Origin: Ga0077555 sp050187415
GTDB taxonomy: Bacteria > Pseudomonadota > Alphaproteobacteria > Rhizobiales > Hyphomicrobiaceae
DNA: 64,000 bases
Assembly (NCBI GenBank): GCA_050187415.1
Contig: JBFWXN010000024.1
Coordinates: forward strand, 1-64,000
Reading direction: 5' to 3'
Under the pieces are notes generated by a model. That model saw nothing but the letters and a program-made list of their open reading frames with translations. It was not told where the DNA came from and made no database searches. Position numbers and translations under genes: made by a program. Positions 1 through 7,782 of the stretch are shown one piece after another (positions within the stretch are counted from its first letter, which is position 1; every line of letters begins with the position of its first letter).

Positions 1-204
1 GAGCGAAGTCCAGCCTCCCGCGCCGAGAATTTTTGCCGCGACCAGCATCATGGCAAGCCAAGTCGCCACGTTCAGGCTCAGCACGAGCCAGCGGCGGTGC
101 GAAAGCTCGGCGATCGTCTGAAGGCCTGCCGGTGAGCTGGCGCCGCGCGGAGCGATTTGAACACGCCCGGGAAGGGTACGTGCAGTTTCAACGCTGTCGG
201 TCAT
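1..204 (-). CDS. Probable glucan biosynthesis glucosyltransferase (OpgH/MdoH-like), 5' end only
   Basis: The first 68 codons of a gene that runs off the left edge; the ATG is at 204. The visible protein has a polar N-terminus, then after a HRRW motif at residues 36-39 a hydrophobic helix (about residues 40-60) followed by GAGGWTSL at the cut. A first membrane helix followed by a GxGGWT motif is typical of the start of OpgH/MdoH, the inner-membrane enzyme that makes periplasmic glucans. This is a short-fragment resemblance only; the glycosyltransferase domain and its catalytic residues lie outside the window. It diverges from the dehydrogenase gene starting at 299, so the 94 bases between should hold both promoters. 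Confidence 0.5.
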   Translation of the reverse strand, partial: MTDSVETARTLPGRVQIAPRGASSPAGLQTIAELSHRRWLVLSLNVATWLAMMLVAAKILGAGGWTSL

Positions 205-298
205 GGGAATTGGCCGTTGGTTGCTGCTCAGGATCGGGTAATCTCGTTCTTGGTCATCGAATTGCGCGCTCTTCCATCACAAGGCCGCTGAACAACCC

Positions 299-1315
299 AT
301 GAATGAGACGACCGACACGGCACCGCGCCGCTCGACGGGATCGCGACGCATGGCGCGCTCTATCTGGTATGTCCGGCCGGGCGTGGCAGAAATGCGGACA
401 ACCCCCCTTTCGGTTCCGCGCGACGGAACCGCCTTGGTTCGAACCTTGTTCAGCGGGATCAGCCGCGGGACGGAGAGGCTTGTGCTATCCGGCGCCGTTC
501 CAGAGGCCGAAAAAGCCCGGATGCGCGCACCCTTGCAGGAGGGGGAGTTCCCGTTCCCCGTGAAGTACGGTTACTGCGCGGTGGGGATTGTCGAGGCCGG
601 CCCGCCCGAGATGATCGGCCGCACCGTGTTCTGCCTGCATCCGCACCAGGATCAGTTCATCGCGCCGACGACGATGCTCGTTCCGGTGCCAGACGGCATT
701 CCCGCGCGCAGGGCCACGCTCGCGGCCAACGTGGAGACGGCACTCAATGCCATTTGGGACTCCGGCGCGGGGCCGGCGGACCGGATCGTCATTGTCGGTG
801 CGGGCATCGTCGGGCTGATGGTCACGGCGCTCGCCGCCCGCATACCCGGAGCCGACGTGACGGTGATCGATGTGGCCGAAGATCGCCGGCGGTTGGTCGA
901 ACGCCTCGGCGCGACGTTCGCAACGGCGCCGTCCGCCGTCTCGGGGGGTGCCGATGTCGTGTTTCATACCAGCGTCTCGGCGGCAGGATTGAATGCCGCC
1001 ATCGCGTCGGCGGGCGTCGAGGGCACGATCGTCGAGATGTCGTGGTACGGTGATCGCGAGACGTCCGTGCTGCTCGGCGGGGCATTCCATAGCCAGCGGC
1101 TGAAGCTCGTCTCCTCGCAAGTCGGACAAGTCTCGCCCAGTCACCGTCCGCGTTGGAGCTATCGTCGCCGCATGGAGGCGGCACTCCGCCTTCTCACGGA
1201 TGATCGCCTCGACGCACTCGTCAGCGAAGAGATTGCGTTTGATGATGCACCGACGGAGCTGCCGCGTATCCTCGGGCCGGGAGCCGGCGGGCTCGCGCCG
1301 GTGATCAGGTATTGA
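299..1315 (+). CDS. MDR-family (zinc-type alcohol dehydrogenase-like) oxidoreductase
   Basis: A 338-residue medium-chain dehydrogenase/reductase. The N-terminal half has the GroES-like fold signature GISRGTER and a KYGYCAVGIVEAG stretch where classic members carry the zinc-binding GHE motif, so the catalytic zinc site is not conserved. The Rossmann domain follows with IVGAGIVGLMVTALA (about residues 162-176) and an Asp-containing strand VTVIDVAE for the nicotinamide cofactor. Related genes sit beside 6-carboxytetrahydropterin synthase in other bacteria, but that neighbour is not seen here. An in-frame ATG at 350 (MARSIWYVRPG) is an alternative start that removes a 17-residue polar leader. The substrate is unknown. 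Confidence 0.8.
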   Translation: MNETTDTAPRRSTGSRRMARSIWYVRPGVAEMRTTPLSVPRDGTALVRTLFSGISRGTERLVLSGAVPEAEKARMRAPLQEGEFPFPVKYGYCAVGIVEAGPPEMIGRTVFCLHPHQDQFIAPTTMLVPVPDGIPARRATLAANVETALNAIWDSGAGPADRIVIVGAGIVGLMVTALAARIPGADVTVIDVAEDRRRLVERLGATFATAPSAVSGGADVVFHTSVSAAGLNAAIASAGVEGTIVEMSWYGDRETSVLLGGAFHSQRLKLVSSQVGQVSPSHRPRWSYRRRMEAALRLLTDDRLDALVSEEIAFDDAPTELPRILGPGAGGLAPVIRY

Positions 1316-1361
1316 TCTCCCGGCGCTGCCCAGACCAATCGGATGCTTGCTGCCGCGATGG

Positions 1362-2201
1362 TCAACCCTTCTTCGGCGACCAGTTATAGGCCTTGGCGCA
1401 GGCGCCACCCATCAGCATGGCGCGCTCGCTGTCGCTGAGGCGCTTGGTTTCGACGAACGGCCTGACCGCCTGCTCGTAGTTGACCACGGCGAACGCGCGC
1501 GTCCAGTCCGTGCCCCAGAGGCAGCGATCGAAGCCCCAGGCGTCGAACACGCGGGCGAGCGGGTCCCAGATGTCGTCGAACGGATAGGGCTGCTTCGACA
1601 GCGTGCAGGCGCCGCTGACCTTGATCACCGCGTTCTTGCGTTTGGCGAGTTCGAGCACCCGTGGCAGGTCGGCCCAGGGCTCCGCCGGAGCAGGTGGCTC
1701 GTGCGGCTGCTCGATTGCAAGATGATCGATGATGAAGCGCGTGTCGGGATGCCGATCGACGAGTGCGGTGCCCACGTCGACGTTGCCCCAGCAGAGCATA
1801 TTGAGCGGCAGGTCGTACTTCACCGCCGCCTTGCAGACGCGGTCGAGGCCGGGATCGTCGGCGGCGCGTCCGCCCTCTTTGCGCATCATGATGCGAATGC
1901 CGACGGCTCCGGGCTGCTTCTTCCATTCGGCTATGACGTCGGCGACAGCCGGATCGTCCGGGTTGACGGGTTTGATGATGGCCATGCGTCCCGGGTGCTT
2001 CTTCTGCACCTCGATGGCGTAGCTGGCGTCGTACTGGTAGAGCGAAAACGCCGAGATGAAGATGGCGCCGTCGACGCCGACCTTGTCCATGGCCGCCACC
2101 ATTTCGTCGCCCGTCACGTGCGGCGGCCAGTTCGGAACATTATGCCATGGGCGCTTTGGCGTGTTCGCCTCGTAGGCGTGGACCTGTGAATCGATGATCA
2201 T
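1362..2201 (-). CDS. Amidohydrolase 2-family protein, PDC-hydrolase-like
   Basis: A 279-residue TIM-barrel amidohydrolase of the COG3618 type, which includes 2-pyrone-4,6-dicarboxylate hydrolase LigI. It begins IDSQVHAYE, so the usual metal motif HxH is QxH (Gln6, His8). Other active-site segments are present: IIDHLAIEQP in the middle and LWGTDWTRA with the conserved Asp near the C-terminus. LigI itself works without metal, so the altered motif does not mean inactivity. It likely hydrolyses a lactone or a related carboxylate in the cytoplasm. It stands alone, convergent with the upstream dehydrogenase gene. A relative with an intact DxHxH motif lies at 47368-48300. Confidence 0.8.
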   Translation of the reverse strand: MIIDSQVHAYEANTPKRPWHNVPNWPPHVTGDEMVAAMDKVGVDGAIFISAFSLYQYDASYAIEVQKKHPGRMAIIKPVNPDDPAVADVIAEWKKQPGAVGIRIMMRKEGGRAADDPGLDRVCKAAVKYDLPLNMLCWGNVDVGTALVDRHPDTRFIIDHLAIEQPHEPPAPAEPWADLPRVLELAKRKNAVIKVSGACTLSKQPYPFDDIWDPLARVFDAWGFDRCLWGTDWTRAFAVVNYEQAVRPFVETKRLSDSERAMLMGGACAKAYNWSPKKG

Positions 2202-2431
2202 CGGCGGCGCTCCTGTTGCGCAGGGGAAGGTGCGCTATGGCAGCAGGTTGGGCGCGCGGAGTCCAGGGTGGGGGGGGGGAAGGAGTTGACCCTCAAGACA
2301 TCGCGTGTGCCTGCCTGCAGCCTCAACCCAATTGCCGCTTTCGGAGGAAGCAGACCAATCGACCCATTGTTTGACGGTAAGTCCGTCGCGGGTTGCGCGT
2401 TTGGGAGAGACGTCACCAGGTGTCAACCTAC

Positions 2432-3220
2432 CTATGCTGGCTTGTAGCCTTTTATGGCATTCGCACGTGAGCCGTAGGTGAAGCTGCCGCTGCCAGCTAC
2501 CTTGAGGCGTTCGCGCACTCGATCTTTCAAGGCAAGTGCGTCAGATGAGGACAGCGCAGAAATAATGGGACCGACTGTCGATCCTTTGAGGTTCATATTC
2601 CAGAATGTCTCAAACTCGGGGAATGTCCTATCCACGGCGATCTCTCGGGTGTCGACCCCTCTAAGTCCTGCTCGCTTCCACAACTCCACGAGCGCCTCCA
2701 TCCTTGACATGTCCACTTGGGCTGGACGCGGAAATGCGATCTTCATCGTCCGCATTTCTTCAAGAATGGGATCAAGCGGAAATCCGCCGTCGACCATATC
2801 CCATACGTAGGTCGCGATCAGGCCGCCCGGCTGGACCACACGTACCATCTCATCTATGCTCTTGTCGGGCTCCGGCACGAACACGACGACCAAAGCCATG
2901 ACAGCAGCATCAAATGCGGCTGCATCAAACGGCAATGCCATGGCGTCGCCGAGTTGAAATTTAGCCAGCCGGGCCGCCGGCCGCATGCGTGCATAGGCGA
3001 GCTGACCTTCCGAAGGGTCAATGCCTTGCACTTCAGCGGGAGAGCATCGGTCGACGAGCAATTCGGTAAAGGCACCGTTGCCGCAACCGATATCGATCCA
3101 CCTCAAGCCGGCCTGTGGAGCCAGCCAATCAAGGAATGTGTTGCCCGCAAGCCGGCTCCAGACCCCCATTGACTCTTCGTAGTGGGCGCCATCTTCGAAT
3201 CGAATTGCATTTTCGGCCAT
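2432..3220 (-). CDS. Class I SAM-dependent methyltransferase
   Basis: A 262-residue methyltransferase of the UbiE/Methyltransf_11 type. Motif I is IDIGCGNGAF, followed by GIDPSEGQLAYAR (acidic residue for the SAM ribose), GDAMALPFDAAAFD, and the post-motif AVMALVVVFVPEPDK. I chose the ATG at 3220, which gives MAENAIRFEDGAHYEES after a GAGGG ribosome-binding site; the reading frame stays open to 3388, but those 56 residues look non-coding. The target molecule cannot be told from sequence. The gene is flanked by non-coding DNA on both sides, so it is probably a single-gene unit. Confidence 0.85.
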   Translation of the reverse strand: MAENAIRFEDGAHYEESMGVWSRLAGNTFLDWLAPQAGLRWIDIGCGNGAFTELLVDRCSPAEVQGIDPSEGQLAYARMRPAARLAKFQLGDAMALPFDAAAFDAAVMALVVVFVPEPDKSIDEMVRVVQPGGLIATYVWDMVDGGFPLDPILEEMRTMKIAFPRPAQVDMSRMEALVELWKRAGLRGVDTREIAVDRTFPEFETFWNMNLKGSTVGPIISALSSSDALALKDRVRERLKVAGSGSFTYGSRANAIKGYKPA

Positions 3221-3543
3221 CTTTGACCCTCGCCTATCCGACCGCTGCTGCCGCGGGACATAGGGCTGCCACTCGGCTCGCACCACAAGGGCTAAGCAGT
3301 TCGTCCGATACCATATAGGCAAGGCTGCCGAGGATCGAGCGCTCCTGAAGCCAGGCGACGACGACCGGAAATGGCCCACAGCGACCAAGCTAAGCTTCCC
3401 GTCACGGAATAGTGCTTCGCCTTTCGCCGATTCGATTGGTCTCTCGGTGGCGTCAAGGAAGAGGGCTTCACTTCCTCTCGCGGGGTGGTGTTCTCATTGA
3501 GATTCCAGCACGACGACCCTAGGCCGGCGACGTTGCTTTTGGC
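3221..3543. other. Intergenic region between methyltransferase and recQ
   Basis: About 320 bases with no gene I can support. On the minus strand, one frame between roughly 3237 and 3420 is open and reads protein-like (it includes WLQERSILGSLAYMVSDEL), but it has no convincing start or RBS and matches no family I know. It may be a worn gene remnant or chance. No clear terminator hairpin is visible. Confidence 0.4.
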
Positions 3544-5748
3544 TCAAGCAATCTCGGCCAGCAGGCACTTCAGGACGCCGTAGCTATACCGGCCGTCCAA
3601 CGCCGCATGGGCAGGGCCAAGCTTGCCGCTATCGACGGTGCCGCAACGCTCGAAGGCTTCGAGGATCTCGTCGATTTCGGCCTCTTCCAGGCCGATCACG
3701 GCGCGCGCCTCGACCAGGCCCGCCTCGATCGCCTCGGCGAAGTGGCCGTGGACGGTCGACACCTCGACGGTGCGCCGCTCGGCGATGGTCTCGGCGTCGA
3801 GGCCCTCGAGGTGCAGCGCAAGCGTCTGGTTCACCGTCGCCGACAGGCGGTTCTCCAGCATCGGATGCCGCTTGAAGCGGCCGATGACCTCCAGCAGCGC
3901 TGTCCCGTAGCGCGCGATCTTGCGGGCACCAAGGCCGATGATGTCTCCCAGTTGTGCCTCCGAGTCGGGGCGTTTTTGCGCCAGCTCGACCAGCGTCCGG
4001 TCGTGGCAGATGACGTAAGGGGGCAGATTGCCCTCGGCCGCGAGGCGAAGACGCAGAGCTTTGAGCGCCTGATACAGTTGCTCGTCGGCCGGGGACACGC
4101 GATTCGCCGGGTCACCAGAAATACGTGTACCACGCGCCGCCTTGCGTTCCGTGGCCGCGGGGGGCTGCTTGCGCATGCGAAACATCTCCTCGCCCCGGAG
4201 AAGGGGGCGGGCGCGTTCCGCAAGCGCCAGGGTGCCGTGGCCCTCCTCGTCGGTGGTGAGATAGCCTGCCGCGAGAAGTTGCCGGAACAGCAGCCGCCAC
4301 TCGGGCGCGACGACGTCCTTGCCGACACCCCAGACCGAAAGCCTGTCGTGGCCGTTGCGGCTGACGCGCTCGTCGGCCTTGGCGGTCAGCACGTCCGTGA
4401 CGTAGCCGACGCCAAAGCGCTGGCCGGTGCGATAGACGGCCGAGAGCGCCTTTCGCGCCATCTCCGTCGCATCCACGGTGGCGGGCGGATTGAGGCAATT
4501 GTCGCAGTTGCCACAGGGTTCCGTGCGGGCCTCGCCGAAATAAGCCAGCAGCGCCTGCCGCCGGCAGCCCGCCATCTCGGCTAGTCCGATCAGCGCATCG
4601 AGCTTCTGACGCTGTACGACCCTGTGCGCCTCGCTCGCCTCCGATTGCGCAAGCCATTGGCGTTGCGTGACGATGTCCTGCAGGCCATAGGCCATCCAGG
4701 CGTTGGCGGGCTCGCCGTCGCGGCCCGCTCGCCCCGTCTCCTGATAGTAGGCCTCGACCGACTTCGGCAGATTGAGGTGCGCGACGAACCGCACGTCCGG
4801 CTTGTCGATACCCATTCCGAAGGCGATGGTCGCGACGACGATCAGGCCGTCCTCCTTCAGGAAGCGCTGCTGCGCGATGCGCCTCTCGTCGGCCGACATG
4901 CCGCCGTGATAGGCGACCGCCTGGCGGCCCTTGCGGTTGAGCCACTGGGCGGTTTCCTCGACGCTCTTGCGCGTCAGGCAGTAGACGACGCCGGCATCAC
5001 TCGCGTGCTCGCTCGAAATGAACTGCCAGAGCCGCTCGCGCGCGCCCATCGAGCCCATCTCGGCGATCGTATAGCGAATGTTCGGGCGGTCGAAGCTGGC
5101 GATGAAGCGACGGGCGTTGCCGAGACGGAGTTCGGTCGCGATCTCCTCGCGCGTGCGCTGGTCGGCGGTGGCCGTGAGGGCGATGCGAGGTACGCTCGGG
5201 AAGCGCTCGGCAAGGACGCCGAGACGCCGGTATTCAGGGCGGAAGTCATGCCCCCACTGCGAGACGCAATGGGCTTCGTCGATAGCGATGAGCGAGATTG
5301 CAGCGCGCGCCAAAAGATCAAGGGTGCGATCCTGCACCAGGCGCTCTGGTGCCACATAGAGAACATCGAGCGTGCCGGCTGCGAGGGCCGTCTCTACCTC
5401 GCGCTGTGCCGCCCACTCGAGCGAAGAATTCAGAAACGCCGCGCGAACACCCAGCTCGGTCAGCGCGTCGACCTGATCCTGCATCAAGGCGATCAGCGGC
5501 GACACGACGATGCCGACGCCCGGCCTGACCAGCGCCGGTATCTGATAGCAGAGCGATTTGCCGCCGCCGGTCGGCATCAGCACCAGCGCGTCGGAGCCCC
5601 CGACCAGCGTCTCGATGATGGCGCCTTGCTCGAGGCGAAACTGCTTGTAGCCGAACACGGTCTCGAGAATACGGCGAGCCTCGTCCATGGAGGGCTCCTG
5701 CGAACCGAATTGGGGTTTTGCGAGGGCGAGCGCGCTGCGGTTGGCCAT
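3544..5748 (-). CDS. recQ: ATP-dependent DNA helicase RecQ
   Basis: A 734-residue superfamily 2 helicase that unwinds DNA 3' to 5' during recombination and fork repair. Walker A is MPTGGGKSLCYQ (Lys64) and the Walker B box is DEAH (157-160) in the RecQ-specific aromatic loop IDEAHCVSQWGHDFRPEY. The RecQ zinc site is visible in CRRQALLAYFGE followed by CGNCDNCL. A winged-helix segment and a C-terminal HRDC domain (VICHDRTLVELAQKRP) complete the usual architecture, with a further C-terminal extension. An in-frame ATG at 5688 (MDEARRILETVFGY) matches the usual RecQ start better; the upstream start adds 20 residues. It appears to be a single gene. Confidence 0.95.
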   Translation of the reverse strand: MANRSALALAKPQFGSQEPSMDEARRILETVFGYKQFRLEQGAIIETLVGGSDALVLMPTGGGKSLCYQIPALVRPGVGIVVSPLIALMQDQVDALTELGVRAAFLNSSLEWAAQREVETALAAGTLDVLYVAPERLVQDRTLDLLARAAISLIAIDEAHCVSQWGHDFRPEYRRLGVLAERFPSVPRIALTATADQRTREEIATELRLGNARRFIASFDRPNIRYTIAEMGSMGARERLWQFISSEHASDAGVVYCLTRKSVEETAQWLNRKGRQAVAYHGGMSADERRIAQQRFLKEDGLIVVATIAFGMGIDKPDVRFVAHLNLPKSVEAYYQETGRAGRDGEPANAWMAYGLQDIVTQRQWLAQSEASEAHRVVQRQKLDALIGLAEMAGCRRQALLAYFGEARTEPCGNCDNCLNPPATVDATEMARKALSAVYRTGQRFGVGYVTDVLTAKADERVSRNGHDRLSVWGVGKDVVAPEWRLLFRQLLAAGYLTTDEEGHGTLALAERARPLLRGEEMFRMRKQPPAATERKAARGTRISGDPANRVSPADEQLYQALKALRLRLAAEGNLPPYVICHDRTLVELAQKRPDSEAQLGDIIGLGARKIARYGTALLEVIGRFKRHPMLENRLSATVNQTLALHLEGLDAETIAERRTVEVSTVHGHFAEAIEAGLVEARAVIGLEEAEIDEILEAFERCGTVDSGKLGPAHAALDGRYSYGVLKCLLAEIA

Positions 5749-5994
5749 GAGCTCTGGTCGGAGACCTTCGATTGTCGGGCGGAGCCGTCACCCTAGGGTG
5801 ATTCGCCCAACCTCTGGAGCGTATCGCGGTCGCGGGTCTGGACAATGGCGCGGGGGACGTGTTGCGAAGGCCACTTACGCAGGCTGGGCCGCAACTGCGA
5901 AGCGAACTGGCGGTTCGCCGCGGGCTCGCGTAGAAGCGCTCAATTCAGGGGCGGCCGCAGTGATGCAGGTGACGCGGAAACGCAAGAGGTGATC

Positions 5995-6630
5995 ATGCGT
6001 CGAGTTCTGTTGCTCGCCTTTGCCGTGGTTCTGGGCCTCTTGGGATTCTATGTCGCGTGGCCAGCCTGGACCGGGCATCAAATCCGTCAGGCCATCGAGT
6101 CGAACGACGCGGCGGCCCTGGCCGAGCGGATCGATTTCGATCGCGTGCGAGCCCGCGCCAAACCGTTGATTGCGCAGCAGATGCAGCGATCCCTCGACCA
6201 GCTTCAGAAGAGCGGCGGCGCGCTCGGCGCCGTGATCGCAGAGCAACTGAAGGCCAGCTTCGGAGAAAAGCTGGCCAACGCCGCCATCGATGCAACGCTC
6301 ACGCCCGAGAACGTGATGAGGTTCGCGCGGCAGGGCAAGGATATCGGCCGAATTCTGAAGGACATCGCACGCGAGGGCGCCGAAAAGGGTAGCGTGCCGG
6401 CGAGTCCTCCACCCGGCGCCGCAGGTGGCGGTGTGCCACCGCCCTCGCAGGAGACGCCGCCCCGACACAAGCTGACGCACGAGAACATCAAAAGCTATCG
6501 GATCACCGGGCCGCTCAGCATCGAGGTCGGTGCGGCACACGATCCCCGTGCAACCACGCCCGACGTCATTGCAGAGCTGGCTTTCACCGATGGCACCTGG
6601 AAAGTCGTCGGTCTCGTCCCGCAGCTTTAA
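5995..6630 (+). CDS. DUF2939 family envelope protein
   Basis: A 211-residue protein starting MRRVLLLAFAVVLGLLGFYVAW, an N-terminal signal anchor or signal peptide, followed by a soluble domain that matches the DUF2939 pattern (WPAWTGHQIRQAIESND... ALAERIDFDRVR). A proline/glycine-rich linker at about residues 135-160 precedes a C-terminal beta-rich segment ending in TDGTWKVVGLVPQL. The ATG at 5995 is preferred because the longer frame from 5845 adds 50 low-complexity residues before the signal sequence. It probably acts in the periplasm or on the outer face of the inner membrane. Function is unknown for the family. Confidence 0.8.
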   Translation: MRRVLLLAFAVVLGLLGFYVAWPAWTGHQIRQAIESNDAAALAERIDFDRVRARAKPLIAQQMQRSLDQLQKSGGALGAVIAEQLKASFGEKLANAAIDATLTPENVMRFARQGKDIGRILKDIAREGAEKGSVPASPPPGAAGGGVPPPSQETPPRHKLTHENIKSYRITGPLSIEVGAAHDPRATTPDVIAELAFTDGTWKVVGLVPQL

Positions 6631-7066
6631 GTCTGCCGCTTCAAGCCTGTATTCCAACCGAAAACGTCGCGGTGGTCCGAAGAGGGGTACACGTAGAATG
6701 CCTCAGCCCCGGGGGGCAGCGGCCGATCTGCCCTAGACTTCAGGGTTGTAGGGCTATCGGTGCAGGAATTTTCGAGTGCGGGCCAATTAAGAACGGGCGT
6801 GGCGCTCGCTTGCCCCGCAAACCGTTGACATTGCCGGCCGTGTCCGACATTTTGCGGCCAATCTTCTGGATCTTTGCGACCAGAGCAACCGTGTCGGGGG
6901 GACGGGAAACCGCTTCGCTGTCACGGTCAACGTCCGCCAGCGAAGTCTCGCTCGCGGACGTGCAACGCTTTGGGCGAGGGAAATGGTCGATAGCCGGCCA
7001 CGTGCTGCGGCCGCCACAATCGCGCGTTCTGGTTACGCGCTGGCGCAGCTTTGTCGAGGAGTGGGA
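6631..7066. other. Intergenic region with promoter-like sequence and strong hairpin
   Basis: About 430 bases with no supported gene. It contains TTGACA at 6825-6830 and, 17 bases on, CATTTT (6848-6853), a plausible but weak sigma-70 promoter reading toward the GST gene. A strong inverted repeat follows at 6930-6961. The GST ribosome-binding site GAGGAG is at about 7055-7060. If the promoter is real, the leader would be about 200 bases long and would contain the hairpin. Confidence 0.4.
6930..6961. repeat. Hairpin-forming inverted repeat upstream of GST gene
   Basis: ACGTCCGC at 6930-6937 pairs with GCGGACGT at 6954-6961, and inside it AGCGA (6939-6943) pairs with TCGCT (6948-6952), separated by one C/C mismatch and an AGTC loop. 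That is 13 base pairs in 32 bases. No T-run follows on either strand, so it does not look like an intrinsic terminator. It may be a leader or small-RNA structure. Confidence 0.6.
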
Positions 7067-7711
7067 ATGCTCAAGGTTTGGGGACGAAATACGTCGATCA
7101 ACGTGCAAAAGGTTATGTTTGCCGTCGGCGAGCTCGGTCTCGCCCATGAGCGCTATGATGTCGGCGGGCCGTTCGGCAAGCTGGACACGCCCGAATATGG
7201 CATGCTGAACCCGAACCGGCTGGTTCCGACCATCGACGACAACGGCTTCGTTCTGTGGGAGTCGAATGCGATCGTCAGGCATCTGGCCCAGCGCTACGGG
7301 CGCGGTAGCTTGTCTCCGGCCGACGAGATGACTTTCGCCAAGGCCGACTCCTGGATGGATTGGTCGCTGACCTCTCTCTACCAGGACATCATCACCACGT
7401 GCTTCCTGCAGCTCGTGCGCACACCCGCTCGATCGCGAGATAATGCCGCCGTGGAACTGGCAGCACGCCGGATCGCCCAGAAACTCGAGTTGCTGAACCG
7501 GCAGCTCTCCGGACGAGCGTTTATCGTGGCGGAGCACCCGACGACGGCGGACGTGGCCGTCGGGACGCTGATGTATCGCTATTACAATATGGCACTGCCG
7601 CGCCCATCTCTGCCTAACGTCGAAGGCTGGTACGAACGCTTGATGGCGCGTCCCGCCTATCGCCAGCACGTCATGGTCGACTTCAAGCCGATGCTGGTGG
7701 ACGGTGCTTGA
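7067..7711 (+). CDS. Glutathione S-transferase family protein
   Basis: A 214-residue GST. The N-terminal thioredoxin-like domain carries NTSINVQKVMF, the cis-Pro segment LVPTIDD and the gamma-glutamyl-binding WESNAIVRHLAQRYG; the C-terminal all-helical domain has the N-capping segment TTADVAVGTLMYRY. The start at 7067 follows a GAGGAG ribosome-binding site 6 bases upstream; the open frame to 6983 adds unrelated residues. It is clearly paralogous to the GST at 22122-22769, sharing the WGRNTSINVQKVM / FGRKSSFNLQKVM opening and the P-x-YRxHVMV ending. Probably conjugates or isomerises an electrophile in the cytoplasm. Confidence 0.9.
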   Translation: MLKVWGRNTSINVQKVMFAVGELGLAHERYDVGGPFGKLDTPEYGMLNPNRLVPTIDDNGFVLWESNAIVRHLAQRYGRGSLSPADEMTFAKADSWMDWSLTSLYQDIITTCFLQLVRTPARSRDNAAVELAARRIAQKLELLNRQLSGRAFIVAEHPTTADVAVGTLMYRYYNMALPRPSLPNVEGWYERLMARPAYRQHVMVDFKPMLVDGA

Positions 7712-7782
7712 GACCTGTCTCGAACCGCCCATGAGCGCCACAGCGTCGCGTGGCTCCAACCGGAACGCCGGGAGCGCATCTT

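Noticed and set aside
33..302. Small plus-strand gene before the MDR dehydrogenase
   Set aside because: It is low-complexity, lacks an RBS, and is antisense to the better-supported cut gene on the minus strand.
2262..2281. Run of G residues as a phase-variable tract
   Set aside because: The G run lies between two genes and inside no coding frame I can support, so no phase-variable product is implied.
4624..5796. Long plus-strand open frame over recQ
   Set aside because: It is a mirror frame of recQ, rich in Arg and Leu with no domain; the minus-strand helicase motifs are clear.
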